From positions 1 to 64,000 of the forward strand of contig JAFGDZ010000081.1 in NCBI GenBank assembly GCA_016931855.1: 64,000 nt of DNA, read 5' to 3'. Positions 25,664 through 34,627 of this stretch are shown in pieces. Every line of letters begins with the position of its first letter. The first letter of the stretch is position 1. The notes beneath the pieces were generated by a model. The model saw only the letters and a list, made by a program, of their open reading frames with translations. It was not told the DNA's origin and did no database searches. The translations under genes and the position numbers were made by a program. The stretch comes from Bacteroidales bacterium (GTDB lineage: Bacteria > Bacteroidota > Bacteroidia > Bacteroidales > Tenuifilaceae).

Positions 25664-26299
25664 ATGGCACTTAGGTACTTGGTTATTGAAGGGAATATTG
25701 GGGCGGGAAAAACCACTCTTTCCCGCATGTTGGCGGAGAAGTTTAATGCAAAACTTGTTTTAGAACAATTTGCCGACAATCCATTCCTGCCAAAGTTTTA
25801 TAAAAATCAGGAACGTTATAGCTTCCCCCTCGAGCTCTCGTTCTTAGCCGAGCGATACAAGCAACTTAATCAGGAGTTACGTTCAGGATCTCTTTTTCAG
25901 CCATTAATTATAGCCGATTACTTTTTTATGAAATCGCTAATCTTTGCGCGTAACACCCTTGCTGAGGATGAGTACCACCTATACCGGCAAATTTTTGAAA
26001 TAATTTACCAGTCTATACCTAAGCCCGACTTATATGTTTACCTACACCTGCCTGTAGATAAACTTATTGGTAATATTAAGCAGCGCGGTAGAGATTATGA
26101 GCAAACAATCTCTGCCAGTTATTTAGATAACATCCAACGAGGTTATTTTGATTTCTTTAAACAGCATCCAGAGTATGCATTTCTAGTGCTGGATACATCA
26201 AACTTGGACTTTGTTGCAAATCCCTCCGATTTTAATAAAATAGCGGAAGCTATTTTTAATCAGCACTATAAAAAAGGGATAAACCGTTTGTCTTTTTAG
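25664..26299 (+). CDS. Deoxynucleoside kinase (dGK/dCK/dAK family)
   Basis: It phosphorylates deoxynucleosides for nucleotide salvage. The P-loop GNIGAGKTT is at residues 10-18, the ERY-type segment is AERYKQ around 64-69, and the LID arginines lie in IKQRGRDYEQ near 143-152. The 211 residues are typical. The ATG at 25664 is preceded by a terminator-like hairpin within 44 bases, an unusual position. Base specificity cannot be read from the sequence. Confidence 0.92.
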   Translation: MALRYLVIEGNIGAGKTTLSRMLAEKFNAKLVLEQFADNPFLPKFYKNQERYSFPLELSFLAERYKQLNQELRSGSLFQPLIIADYFFMKSLIFARNTLAEDEYHLYRQIFEIIYQSIPKPDLYVYLHLPVDKLIGNIKQRGRDYEQTISASYLDNIQRGYFDFFKQHPEYAFLVLDTSNLDFVANPSDFNKIAEAIFNQHYKKGINRLSF

Positions 26300-26349
26300 G
26301 TAAACGCATTATTTTTGATGGTAAACTTTTTCTTTTGAGAAAAGAATAG

Positions 26350-26357
26350 TAAGTTTG
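26350..26357 (+). promoter_or_regulatory. -7 promoter element of the OmpA/TPR lipoprotein gene
   Basis: TAAGTTTG matches TAnnTTTG 50 bases before the start codon. A TTTG at 26334-26337 is closer than the usual -33 distance, so only the -7 element is well supported. Confidence 0.5.
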
Positions 26358-26407
26358 TAACTTGTTAACGCAAAGCGTGAAAAACCAAATTAAATACTAA
26401 GCGAACT

Positions 26408-28126
26408 ATGAAAAAACTCAGGTTACACTTTTTGGCAGTTGTTTCTGTTGCCGCATTAATCCTAAGCGGTTGCGGTGGCGCCGACAAGATGAAGGAATTA
26501 CCACAGGGAACAAGTTTTACCCTTACTCCAAATCCTCTTGAGGTACATGGTAATAAGGTAAAAGGTACTATTGAAGGTACTTTCCCTGCGAAATATTTCA
26601 ACAAAAAAGCCACCCTTGAAATAACTCCAGTTGTTGTTTATGAAGGTGGCGAGTTTGCTCTTCCTGTTAAAGTTCTTCAAGGACAAGACGTAGAGGCAAA
26701 CAACCAGGTTATTAGCTACGATGCAGGAGGATCTTTCAAACAAGAGTTTGAGTTTGACTACAAAGATGAGATGCTAAAATCTGAAGTTGAACTTCGTATG
26801 GTTATTTCTTATAAAGACAAGAAAATACCTTTCGATGTAGCTCAAAAGATTGGTGCGGGTGTTATTGCAACATCTAAGCTAGTTAATTTTGATCCTAAGC
26901 CAGTGATGATGAAGGACAAGTTCCAGCGCGTTATTACTGAGAACCAAGAGGCTCAAATTAACTTCGTAATTCAGCGTTCTGATATCCGTCGCTCTGAACT
27001 TACTAAGGAAGAGGTTACAATGATGGAGAAGTTTATTGCTGAGGTTGTTAAGGCTGAAAACAAAGAACTTAAAGGTGTTGCTGTTTCTGCTTACGCATCT
27101 CCAGATGGCCCTGAGACTCTTAACGACAAACTTTCAAAAGAACGTGGTAAGAACACAGAGAACTGGTTAGGTGGCGTTTTCAAAAAAGCTAAAGCCGAAG
27201 GAAAACCTGCTGATTACGTTTCTTCTGAGGTTATTACCGAAGACTGGGATGGTTTCAAAAAACTAGTTGAAGCTTCTTCTATTGAAGACAAGGAGCTAAT
27301 TCTTCGCGTTCTTTCAATGCATTCTGATCCAGTTGTACGTGAGCGTGAGATTAAGAACCTAAGCAAAGTTTACACCGTTCTTGCTGAGAAAATTCTTCCT
27401 GAACTTCGTCGTTCTAAGCTAATTGCAAAGGTTGACAAAATTGGTTTAAGCGATGAGCAACTTATTGAGGCCGTTAATTCAAATTCTTACGATAGCCTTA
27501 ATGTTGAAGAGATGCTATATGCAGCAACTCTAATCAGCGATAATGCTAAGAAGATTGAGGTTTACAACAAGGCTGGTGAGAAGTTTAACTGCGCTCGTGG
27601 TTATAACAACGCTGCGGCTCTTTACATTAAAGCTAATGACCTAAGTGCTGCTAAGGCTGCTCTTGATAAAGCAGATGCAGCTATGGCTAACATTCCTGCA
27701 GTTATTAACAACCGTGGTTGTGTTGCCCTAATGGAAGGTAACCTTGAAGAGGCTGAAGGGTTGTTTACCCGTGCAGCTGATGCAGGTCCAGAAGTTAAGT
27801 ACAACCTTGGTATCATTAGCATTGTTAAAGGTCTTTACCCTGCTGCTGTTGAGTATCTTGGTGGTACCGACACCTTTAACCAAGGACTAGCTCTTCTTCT
27901 TGCTGGTAAAACTGATGCTGCTAAGAATACCTTCCAAAAGGTTGACGAGGCTAAAGCTTCTTACGGTCTAGCTATTATTGGCGCTCGTATGCAAGACGAA
28001 ACCCTTCTATTTAATAGCCTTCGTACCGCTATTGGTAAAGATGAGTCGCTTAAAGCTCGTGCTCTAAAAGATATGGAGTTCCGTAACTATCTAGCAAACG
28101 CAGCTTTTAAAGCTATTGTTGAGTAG
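26408..28126 (+). CDS. Outer membrane lipoprotein with OmpA-like and tetratricopeptide regions
   Basis: A signal peptide ends at lipobox Cys22 (LSGC). After a beta-rich N-terminal half, residues about 175-310 resemble an OmpA-type peptidoglycan-binding region (SAYASPDGPETLNDKLSKERGKN). From about 375 to the end there are alanine-rich helical TPR-like repeats. The 572 residues would link the outer membrane, the cell wall and a protein partner. Codon use is even and pyrimidine-ending, suggesting high expression. It is conserved in Bacteroidales, but its exact role is not known to me. Confidence 0.8.
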   Translation: MKKLRLHFLAVVSVAALILSGCGGADKMKELPQGTSFTLTPNPLEVHGNKVKGTIEGTFPAKYFNKKATLEITPVVVYEGGEFALPVKVLQGQDVEANNQVISYDAGGSFKQEFEFDYKDEMLKSEVELRMVISYKDKKIPFDVAQKIGAGVIATSKLVNFDPKPVMMKDKFQRVITENQEAQINFVIQRSDIRRSELTKEEVTMMEKFIAEVVKAENKELKGVAVSAYASPDGPETLNDKLSKERGKNTENWLGGVFKKAKAEGKPADYVSSEVITEDWDGFKKLVEASSIEDKELILRVLSMHSDPVVREREIKNLSKVYTVLAEKILPELRRSKLIAKVDKIGLSDEQLIEAVNSNSYDSLNVEEMLYAATLISDNAKKIEVYNKAGEKFNCARGYNNAAALYIKANDLSAAKAALDKADAAMANIPAVINNRGCVALMEGNLEEAEGLFTRAADAGPEVKYNLGIISIVKGLYPAAVEYLGGTDTFNQGLALLLAGKTDAAKNTFQKVDEAKASYGLAIIGARMQDETLLFNSLRTAIGKDESLKARALKDMEFRNYLANAAFKAIVE

Positions 28127-28145
28127 TTTAAATATTGTTAAGTAG

Positions 28146-28173
28146 AAAGGGCGGTTTTTACCGCCCTTTTTTT
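28146..28173 (+). terminator. Terminator between convergent genes
   Basis: AAAGGGCGG (28146-28154) pairs with CCGCCCTTT (28161-28169) and a run of T follows on the plus strand. It ends the lipoprotein gene and may also serve the converging methyltransferase gene. Confidence 0.85.
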
Positions 28174-28185
28174 GTGCCCTATGGG

Positions 28186-28725
28186 TTAGGGTCTTATTTT
28201 GCTAAAGAAGTCCCATAGTACTATGGCGGCAGTAACGCTAATGTTGAATGAGTGCTTTGTGCCAAACTGAGGAATCTCAATGCACTCATTGGATAGGTTA
28301 ACCACTTCTTGGCTCACTCCTTTAACCTCATTGCCAAAAACCAATGCGTACTTTTTGCTATTGGCTGGGGCATAATCAATTAAATTAATACTTTTCTCCG
28401 TTTGCTCTAACGATATAACCGTATATCCATTTGCCGCTAAATGCCTAATAGCATCTGCTGTATGCTCAAAGTATTGCCAGGGTACAGCATCCTCTGCTCC
28501 AAGAGCCGTTTTGTGAATATCTCTGTGAGGAGGAGTTCCAGATATTCCACATAAGTAAATTCTCTCTACGCCAAGAGCATCGGAAGTTCTAAAAACCGAA
28601 CCAATATTATTTAGGCTTCTAATATTATCAAGCACAACAGCAACAGGTAGTTTGGAGGTTTGCTTGTACTCTTCAGGCGTAAGCCTATTAAGCTCATCGT
28701 TAGCTAATTTTCTGTTTTCAGTCAT
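28186..28725 (-). CDS. SPOUT-fold RNA 2'-O-methyltransferase (TrmH/SpoU family)
   Basis: The 179 residues carry the SpoU motifs: motif 1 around LDNIRSLNNIGSVFRTSDALG, motif 2 around YALVFGNEVKGVS and motif 3 around IEIPQFGTKHSFNISVTAAI, which form the trefoil knot binding S-adenosylmethionine. It modifies tRNA or rRNA ribose. It lacks a long N-terminal substrate-binding domain, so it is a minimal family member. It is divergent from sucC. Confidence 0.92.
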   Translation of the reverse strand: MTENRKLANDELNRLTPEEYKQTSKLPVAVVLDNIRSLNNIGSVFRTSDALGVERIYLCGISGTPPHRDIHKTALGAEDAVPWQYFEHTADAIRHLAANGYTVISLEQTEKSINLIDYAPANSKKYALVFGNEVKGVSQEVVNLSNECIEIPQFGTKHSFNISVTAAIVLWDFFSKIRP

Positions 28726-28800
28726 TGCTTATTGTTCTTATACCCTATTTCGTTCCATTTTTTTTGTAAATTGGATGCAAACCTAACCAAAATTTTAGAA

Positions 28801-29985
28801 ATGAACATTCACGAGTATCAGGCAAAATCCATATTACGCGAAGCAGGTGTACCAGTGCCTGCTGGTGATGTTGCATTTACAGTTGAAGAGGCCGTTGGCT
28901 GCGCAATGCGTATTATGAGCGAAACGGGAACGGATACCATTGCAGTAAAAGCACAGATACATGCGGGAGGACGAGGGAAAGGTGGTGGTGTAAAAATAGC
29001 CAAAAGTATTGAGGAGGTTGCTGTATTTGCAGAGCAGATACTCGGCATGAACCTAATTACACATCAAACTGGACCCAAAGGCAAACTTGTTAGAAAGCTA
29101 TTAGTTGAGCAGGGAATATACCAAAAAGGGGTTTCTGAGGTAAAGGAGTTTTATATGAGTATTCTTTTGAATAGGGCATCAGGGACAAATATGATTATGT
29201 ACTCTCCGCAAGGCGGAATGGACATTGAAGCGGTTGCTGCTAATACCCCCGAACTTATTTTTAAAGAGGAGATAGACCCACTTGGTATTCAGTCCTTTCA
29301 GGCACGCCGTATTGCTTTTAACCTTGGGCTTAGCGGAAAGGCATTCTCGCAAATGGTGAAGTTTGTTATAGCGCTCTATGGCGCCTACTTAAAGGCCGAT
29401 GCATCGCTGTTTGAGATTAACCCTGTTGTAAAAAACTCTAGTGATGATATTTTTGCAGCCGATGCTAAGGTTAACGTTGATGATAATGCGCTTTTTCGCC
29501 ACTCTATTATTGAGGCGATGCGCGATCGGGATGAGGAAGATCCGGCTGAACTTGAAGCATCAGATAATAACTTGAACTTTGTAAAGCTAGATGGGAATGT
29601 GGGGTGTATGGTAAATGGAGCAGGGCTAGCAATGGCTACTATGGATATTATTAAGCTATCGGGTGGAGATCCTGCTAACTTCTTGGATGTTGGAGGTGGA
29701 GCAAATGCCAAAACGGTTGCGGCTGGATTTAGAATTATTCTTAAGGATCCCAATGTAAAGGCCATTCTTGTAAATATTTTTGGAGGCATAGTTAGGTGCG
29801 ATAGGGTTGCTCAAGGCATAGTTGATGCCTATAAAGAGGTTGGGAACATATCCGTTCCGGTAATTGTACGCCTACAGGGAACCAATGCCAATGAGGGGAA
29901 AGAGCTTATAGATGGCTCTGGTTTAAAGGTATCTACCGCAACAACCCTGCAGGAGGCCGCCCATTTAGTTAAAAGTGTTGTATAG
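28801..29985 (+). CDS. sucC: Succinyl-CoA synthetase (ADP-forming) beta subunit
   Basis: This is the nucleotide-binding ATP-grasp subunit of succinyl-CoA synthetase. The ATG at 28801 gives [20 protein letters not shown] and 394 residues, the family standard; an upstream in-frame ATG at 28732 would add an unusual hydrophobic leader and is rejected. The ATP-grasp region and the C-terminal [13 protein letters not shown] and [10 protein letters not shown] segments are intact. No sucD follows: a terminator lies directly downstream. The alpha subunit must be encoded elsewhere. Confidence 0.95.
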   Translation: MNIHEYQAKSILREAGVPVPAGDVAFTVEEAVGCAMRIMSETGTDTIAVKAQIHAGGRGKGGGVKIAKSIEEVAVFAEQILGMNLITHQTGPKGKLVRKLLVEQGIYQKGVSEVKEFYMSILLNRASGTNMIMYSPQGGMDIEAVAANTPELIFKEEIDPLGIQSFQARRIAFNLGLSGKAFSQMVKFVIALYGAYLKADASLFEINPVVKNSSDDIFAADAKVNVDDNALFRHSIIEAMRDRDEEDPAELEASDNNLNFVKLDGNVGCMVNGAGLAMATMDIIKLSGGDPANFLDVGGGANAKTVAAGFRIILKDPNVKAILVNIFGGIVRCDRVAQGIVDAYKEVGNISVPVIVRLQGTNANEGKELIDGSGLKVSTATTLQEAAHLVKSVV

Positions 29986-30007
29986 ATTTGAGCAGATGTT
30001 GAAAACA

Positions 30008-30038
30008 CAAAAGCCCACCAGTAAAGTGGGCTTTTGCG
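30008..30038. terminator. Bidirectional terminator after sucC
   Basis: A perfect 11-bp stem (30008-30018 with 30026-30036) lies between sucC and the convergent small gene, with A and T tracts inside the stem on both sides. Confidence 0.8.
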
Positions 30039-30055
30039 CTATTTTAAGGTTGCTC

Positions 30056-30253
30056 TTAAGGCTTTTCTTTGGTTGAGCAGGTACTTGCTCCGCAAGCCGT
30101 GTAAAGCCCACAAAAGCCTAAGAATGCTGTTGCGAATGGAATTATTGCTAGCAAGCCCCACCAGCTTTGGTAAACAATACCAAGAACGGCGATAATAGCA
30201 CCAATGGCAATTCGAATTATCTTATCCGTTTTACCAACATTTTTTTTTAGCAT
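30056..30253 (-). CDS. DUF2892 (YgaP-like) small membrane protein
   Basis: The 65 residues start MLKKNVGKTDKIIRIAIGA and hold two transmembrane segments (about 14-28 and 32-52) with a GFCGLYTACG turn, the pattern of the DUF2892 inner membrane domain. A CTACGASTC cysteine cluster near the C-terminus resembles YgaP-type relatives linked to sulfur metabolism. No rhodanese partner is adjacent. Confidence 0.8.
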   Translation of the reverse strand: MLKKNVGKTDKIIRIAIGAIIAVLGIVYQSWWGLLAIIPFATAFLGFCGLYTACGASTCSTKEKP

Positions 30254-30363
30254 ATTAACAGGATTAGCGGTTACTTAAACTAATAGCACATGAAGTTTTG
30301 CAAATAGGTGCTATTGTACTGATAAAGAGTAACGTTAAATTCCGCTAATTGTTCAATGCGCTT

Positions 30364-31629
30364 CTACCAGCTAACGCTTTTACGCGAAACGGGCATGGTC
30401 ATGCATCGGGCGCCACCGCCTCCGCGGGGAAGCTCGCTACCATCAATGGTTACAACGTACTTGCTGTAGCTATTTAGATCGATACGGTTATTTAGAACAT
30501 CTTTGGCTCTAATAATTTCATAGCCATGCTTGTTCATCTCCTCCATGGTGTGGATATTGCGGGCATAGCCAATAACCTTACCAGGGGCAATGGCTACAAA
30601 ATTTGCCCCGCTGTGCCATTGTTCACGTTCCTGTGTCCATTGATCCTTGGTTCCGCCACAGAAAATAGGTTGTAAATCCATGCCTAACGCTTTAAGGGCT
30701 ACAAGCATGTTGTCAACCGTTTTAATTTCGAGTACTTTGCCGTTTTCAATGGTAATTTGTACCGTTTGGAAACGGTTAGGCAGCAGCATTACAGGATCAA
30801 AAACCATACACTGATTTTTATCCAGCAGCGTGAAAACCATATCAAGATGTATGAATGATTCGGGAGAATCGGGTAGCTCCTGAACAATAATATGGCGTTT
30901 CTTCTTCTCCTGTTGAGCCATTAACCGACTTGTAATAAAGTCGATTCCATGCGTTGTGGTGCGAGTTCCATTGCCAATAAGTAAAATGTCGTCGCGGGCA
31001 ATAAGTACATCCCCCCCCTCTATGGAAACGTTCCCATTTAGGTTAAACGAGTGTGGGTTAACGGTGTTAGCGCTTACAAGGCTTGAGTGGTTAAAGATGG
31101 CCTCCATTATTAGCGATTCCCTGTCGCGCACCCTATTGGCCATTGGGGCTATTAGCACCTCATCGAGCATTGATACCGAGGCGTCTCTGGTAAAGTAAAA
31201 GTTGTATAGGGGGCGTAGTGAGAATCTTTCGTGGCTAAGAAAGTTGGTTAGATTGTTACGCTTTAGTGGTACTCCCTCAATTAGTTGCCTTGCTAGTTCC
31301 TTTGCTGGGAGCTCAAGGAGCTCATCAACTAGGTACATCACGTTTTCATTCCGGCAAATAGTTGTAACCATTTCATCTTTGGCATGATCTTTCTCCAGTA
31401 CACTGGTTAGTAGATCCATTACCTGAAATGTTTTTGTTACTTTTGATAGTACGCCGCTTAGCTGTGCGTACTCCTTTTTGGCTACAGCAAGGTTTAGAAT
31501 ATCACTGTAAAGAGCCCTTTGCGCATTTTGAGGGGTCATGTTTTCTACTTCCGCTCCTGGGGTGTGTAGAATTACTCCTTCAAGTTCTCCAATCTCTGAA
31601 CGAACGTTCACTTCCATTTTTGTTTCCAT
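30364..31629 (-). CDS. arcA: Arginine deiminase
   Basis: It hydrolyses arginine to citrulline and ammonia. The 421 residues have the guanidino-group-modifying enzyme fold. FTRDASV and SIEGGDVL supply substrate-binding acids, HLDMVFT holds the catalytic His, and the nucleophile is Cys409 in GGGGARCMTMP near the C-terminus. No carbamate kinase, ornithine transcarbamylase or antiporter gene is adjacent, so the usual ADI operon is split. A TATCTTTG promoter element precedes it. Confidence 0.95.
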   Translation of the reverse strand: METKMEVNVRSEIGELEGVILHTPGAEVENMTPQNAQRALYSDILNLAVAKKEYAQLSGVLSKVTKTFQVMDLLTSVLEKDHAKDEMVTTICRNENVMYLVDELLELPAKELARQLIEGVPLKRNNLTNFLSHERFSLRPLYNFYFTRDASVSMLDEVLIAPMANRVRDRESLIMEAIFNHSSLVSANTVNPHSFNLNGNVSIEGGDVLIARDDILLIGNGTRTTTHGIDFITSRLMAQQEKKKRHIIVQELPDSPESFIHLDMVFTLLDKNQCMVFDPVMLLPNRFQTVQITIENGKVLEIKTVDNMLVALKALGMDLQPIFCGGTKDQWTQEREQWHSGANFVAIAPGKVIGYARNIHTMEEMNKHGYEIIRAKDVLNNRIDLNSYSKYVVTIDGSELPRGGGGARCMTMPVSRKSVSW

Positions 31630-31972
31630 ACGATTTTGGCTAGATTTTGTCTAGAATTCCAAATTTGGGCTCAAAGATACTGCTTTTAAAGAATTCGTTA
31701 GGTGTTGTTTTTATGTTTAATGAAATGCTTTTAGGTATTGCAGCGTTGCTGTATTTTACTATTATAGGTATGCTTTAGTATATTTTGGCTGGTTTGCCGC
31801 TGCTTTTTGGTTGATTTGCTTGGCCGTTTGGGTGTGCAAATTTGTTAGATTACAACATGGTGCCGTTCGCCACGCTATTAGCGGTGCTTGTCAAAAGTAA
31901 AGTAGTGGTATTGAAATCCTTTTTATATTTGGTCAAGCAGTTTATAGCTTAATGATCTCCGGTGGTTAACAA
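31630..31972. other. Intergenic region upstream of arcA
   Basis: This AT-rich stretch holds the arcA -7 element (31672-31679), a small inverted repeat CTAGA-N5-TCTAG at 31650-31664 in the arcA leader, and otherwise nothing I can support. No ORF longer than a few tens of codons looks real. Confidence 0.45.
31672..31679 (-). promoter_or_regulatory. -7 promoter element of arcA
   Basis: On the minus strand this reads TATCTTTG, matching TAnnTTTG, 42 bases before the arcA ATG. No good -33 box was found. Confidence 0.45.
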
Positions 31973-32005
31973 AAAGAGCGGCTCGATTCTATCGGGTCGC
32001 TCTTT
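31971..32005 (-). terminator. Terminator of the sigma/barrel operon
   Basis: A 15-base stem (31973-31987 with 31991-32005, with wobbles and one C-C mismatch) ends in a minus-strand T-run at 31971-31975, downstream of the gene ending at 32027. Confidence 0.8.
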
Positions 32006-32026
32006 CTTATATGGGGGTGCGGTGGT

Positions 32027-33274
32027 CTAAAATAGGGAGTACTTAACTGTAAGTCCTCCATTGCCCATATACATGTTGTTGCTGGTTACAGTACCAATAG
32101 GGAGCTGAATAAAGGGCTCAATGGTTATTGCATTTTTTCTGAACGGGATTTCGTATCCAACCGAAAGGTTTACCAGCTTAAACAGGTCTATTCTTTTAAA
32201 GGCTCCATACTCCTCGCTAACATTGTAGCTCCTATTAAGGGTTACTTGTTCCCATGAGCTGTTTAGCTCATTATAAACATTTTCATTCCGTTGGATACTG
32301 TAGCTCTGCTCAAAGGTTTGCTGTATATATGCCAACGAGGAAAAACCAGTTGATATAGATAGTTTATGCTTTCTACTTTGAAATAGGGTAAACGTTACGT
32401 TAAGAGGTATCTCTAGAGAGACCACTTTGATTCTTCCCTGGGTACTGGTAATGTTTGTGGCAGCATCGCCGGTTGTAATATCGCCCGCAAGGTAATCGGC
32501 ATTGCTGTTCTGAGGGATGGATGGAAGGTTAAAGTCCTGTACATTTATTTTCATGCCTGGGCTTAGGGCAATTTTCCTGTTGATTTTATGATGGGAGAAC
32601 ACACCAACGGATATCCCTGGTGAGTTGGCTTTAACATCCTCCATAATGGTTAGCATTGACGATATTCCAACCTCTAGTCCATTCTTTCTCGACGCCTCGC
32701 TAGGCTGAGCCATCTCGGTAACGTCTGCAAAGAATCCATTAGCCTTTTGTGTTTCTATACTAGGCAGCATTTGTAGGTGTTGCTTAGTTGTATCGCTGCT
32801 TTCATCTGTTCGTTTTTTATTGGGTAGCTGTTGCAGTGTGGCTGTATCCATATCAGCAATAGGAGCATTGTTTGTGAGTGCAACCAGTTCCAAGGAGCTA
32901 TTGCTGTAGCGGTTACTTGCTACCAGAGGTGAGGGGTGTTTCACCTTAGTTGGTTGGCTTGGCGTAACGGTGCGCTTAATGGGGGTACTGGTTTTGGGTG
33001 ATTCAGATTTGCTACGTATGGTTACATTGGAGAACCGTAGCTTGGAGTGCTCTATTAGCTCCTGGTTGATTACCCACCCCAAGCCCAGCAATAGAGCTAC
33101 TGACGCAGCCTTTGCGTAGAAGGGAAGTGCTACCATAAGCATCCCTTTTTTGGATTTAGCTTGGTTTAGCCTTGGTTTAAGAGCATGCAATCCCTCGTTG
33201 GCCAAGCTGTCGTTGTTTAGCTCGCCAAAAACGGAGTTTATCCTTTCTACTAATTTCTGGTTAAACGGCTTCAT
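32027..33274 (-). CDS. Single-pass protein with C-terminal outer-membrane-barrel-like domain, encoded with an ECF sigma factor
   Basis: From the ATG at 33274 the protein has 415 residues. About 45 charged N-terminal residues are followed by one transmembrane helix (about 50-66, FYAKAASVALLLGLGWVI). Then comes a Ser/Thr/Pro-rich spacer of about 120 residues and a C-terminal region resembling outer membrane beta-barrel proteins, ending in YSLF. There is no cleavable signal peptide. It overlaps the upstream ECF sigma gene by 14 bases. Cytoplasmic N-terminus, helix and position suggest an anti-sigma-type sensor; the barrel is unexpected. Confidence 0.7.
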   Translation of the reverse strand: MKPFNQKLVERINSVFGELNNDSLANEGLHALKPRLNQAKSKKGMLMVALPFYAKAASVALLLGLGWVINQELIEHSKLRFSNVTIRSKSESPKTSTPIKRTVTPSQPTKVKHPSPLVASNRYSNSSLELVALTNNAPIADMDTATLQQLPNKKRTDESSDTTKQHLQMLPSIETQKANGFFADVTEMAQPSEASRKNGLEVGISSMLTIMEDVKANSPGISVGVFSHHKINRKIALSPGMKINVQDFNLPSIPQNSNADYLAGDITTGDAATNITSTQGRIKVVSLEIPLNVTFTLFQSRKHKLSISTGFSSLAYIQQTFEQSYSIQRNENVYNELNSSWEQVTLNRSYNVSEEYGAFKRIDLFKLVNLSVGYEIPFRKNAITIEPFIQLPIGTVTSNNMYMGNGGLTVKYSLF

Positions 33275-33848
33275 AGCAACTCTTTGTATTGTTGATCGTG
33301 GCAAAGTATAGTTCTTTAAGCATCTTTTTGGCTCTAGTTAAATTTGCTCTTGATGTTGATGTGGCTATACCCAGCATTTCCCCAATTTCTTCGTGCGAGT
33401 AGCCCTCAACCTCGTATAGATTAAAGGTTACCCGGTATGGGGCAGGGAGCTGGTTAAATAGCTGCAAAATATCCTCTGCATCAATATTTACAAGCACATC
33501 GGGTTCGTCGCCCTCCGTGTCGGGGATGGTATCAATGGGTATCACCGATTGGTGCTTGTTGTTTCGCCGGTAGTTATCAACGGCGGTGTTGATTATAATT
33601 CTGCGCAGCCACCCCTTAAATGGCCTGTAGGTATCGTAATCGGATATGCTGTTAAAGGCCTTAAGGAAGCTGTCGTTTACCACCTCCATAGCATCTTCTC
33701 GTGTGGTAGTATATCTGAGCCCTATGGCCATCGCAAACGAGAAATAGCGCTTGTATAGCATCTCCTGATGCTTGGGGTTGCCTTGCGAGCAGCCCAGCGC
33801 CAAATCGGCATCGGTTAGAGTGCTATTTTTTAGGCTTAAAAACCGCAT
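33261..33848 (-). CDS. ECF-type RNA polymerase sigma factor
   Basis: The 195 residues contain sigma region 2 (about 25-95, YTTTREDAMEVVNDSFLKAF and FKGWLRRIIINTAVDNYRR) and region 4 (about 125-180, LPAPYRVTFNLYEVEGYSHEEIGEMLGIA). It is translationally coupled to the downstream single-pass barrel protein. A TAAATTTG element just upstream (33868-33875) could drive the pair separately from the LVIVD genes. Confidence 0.93.
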   Translation of the reverse strand: MRFLSLKNSTLTDADLALGCSQGNPKHQEMLYKRYFSFAMAIGLRYTTTREDAMEVVNDSFLKAFNSISDYDTYRPFKGWLRRIIINTAVDNYRRNNKHQSVIPIDTIPDTEGDEPDVLVNIDAEDILQLFNQLPAPYRVTFNLYEVEGYSHEEIGEMLGIATSTSRANLTRAKKMLKELYFATINNTKSCYEAV

Positions 33849-33867
33849 TGTATGTTATATGGTGGTG

Positions 33868-33875
33868 CAAATTTA
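33868..33875 (-). promoter_or_regulatory. -7 promoter element of the ECF sigma gene
   Basis: The minus strand reads TAAATTTG, a TAnnTTTG match, 20 bases before the sigma start and within the 46-base gap to the upstream gene. Confidence 0.45.
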
Positions 33876-33894
33876 GACTAAAGAATGCGTTGTG

Positions 33895-34626
33895 TTATTT
33901 AAAAAGAAAGCCAAACTGCACTTCCATCCTGTTAAAATTGTGCGAGAGCTCCCTGTAAGCCTTTTGGTTTTGGGTTGCTCCCCAAATGGTGTATGTTTCG
34001 TTAGTTACCGCGTGCTGATACTGATAGCCTACACTTACCGTTAGTGCCGATTTTTTGAAAACAAAGCTAGCTAGCCCAACCGATGCGCTAAGCATTACTC
34101 CACCCCTTGTGTTGGTGCTTGTGGGCCTTCCGTAGTAGTAAGGAACGCTATGGGTTACCTCCGAGTTGCTAAGGGAGAAGCCGTAACCTGCCCGGAGCAA
34201 AACGTAGGGACTTAGCTTTGTGTTGAGCGGGAAGTACTGTAGAGTTGCAAATATGGGGAGCAGAGTTGGGCCAAGGTTCTCAATGCCAACACCAACCCCG
34301 TAGCTTACTCCGCTGCTTGTTTGGTACGCGTTAACAACCTTAAGGCTAACGCCATCGTTGCTAATGCTGTTCTCTTTGCCCGAGAGAATGCTAAGCGATA
34401 TACTTGTGAACATCCCTTTATCCTTGGGCCGCTTTGTTACCACAAGTTGATTATTGGGTAGCGGCTCAGCAGCAATTACTTGTAGGCTATCTGCTGTTTG
34501 GGAAACGATGGTTCCGTGTATGTAGGAACCATCGTTAAGCCTAACAACTACGCTCTTTCCTGTTTGTGAAAACCCAACTAAAACTGTGAACAGGAAACCG
34601 ATTGTGGCCGATAGGTATTTGTTCAT
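33895..34626 (-). CDS. Exported beta-rich protein, probably outer membrane barrel
   Basis: A signal peptide ends near VGFSQTG (about residue 21). The next 60 residues include VVVRLNDGSYIHGTIVSQT, a short beta motif like those in SH3-like domains. The remainder alternates hydrophobic and polar residues with an aromatic C-terminus (QFGFLFK) typical of outer membrane barrels. The family is not recognised. It starts directly after the LVIVD lipoprotein gene, with one base between them. Confidence 0.7.
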   Translation of the reverse strand: MNKYLSATIGFLFTVLVGFSQTGKSVVVRLNDGSYIHGTIVSQTADSLQVIAAEPLPNNQLVVTKRPKDKGMFTSISLSILSGKENSISNDGVSLKVVNAYQTSSGVSYGVGVGIENLGPTLLPIFATLQYFPLNTKLSPYVLLRAGYGFSLSNSEVTHSVPYYYGRPTSTNTRGGVMLSASVGLASFVFKKSALTVSVGYQYQHAVTNETYTIWGATQNQKAYRELSHNFNRMEVQFGFLFK

Positions 34627-34627
34627 C

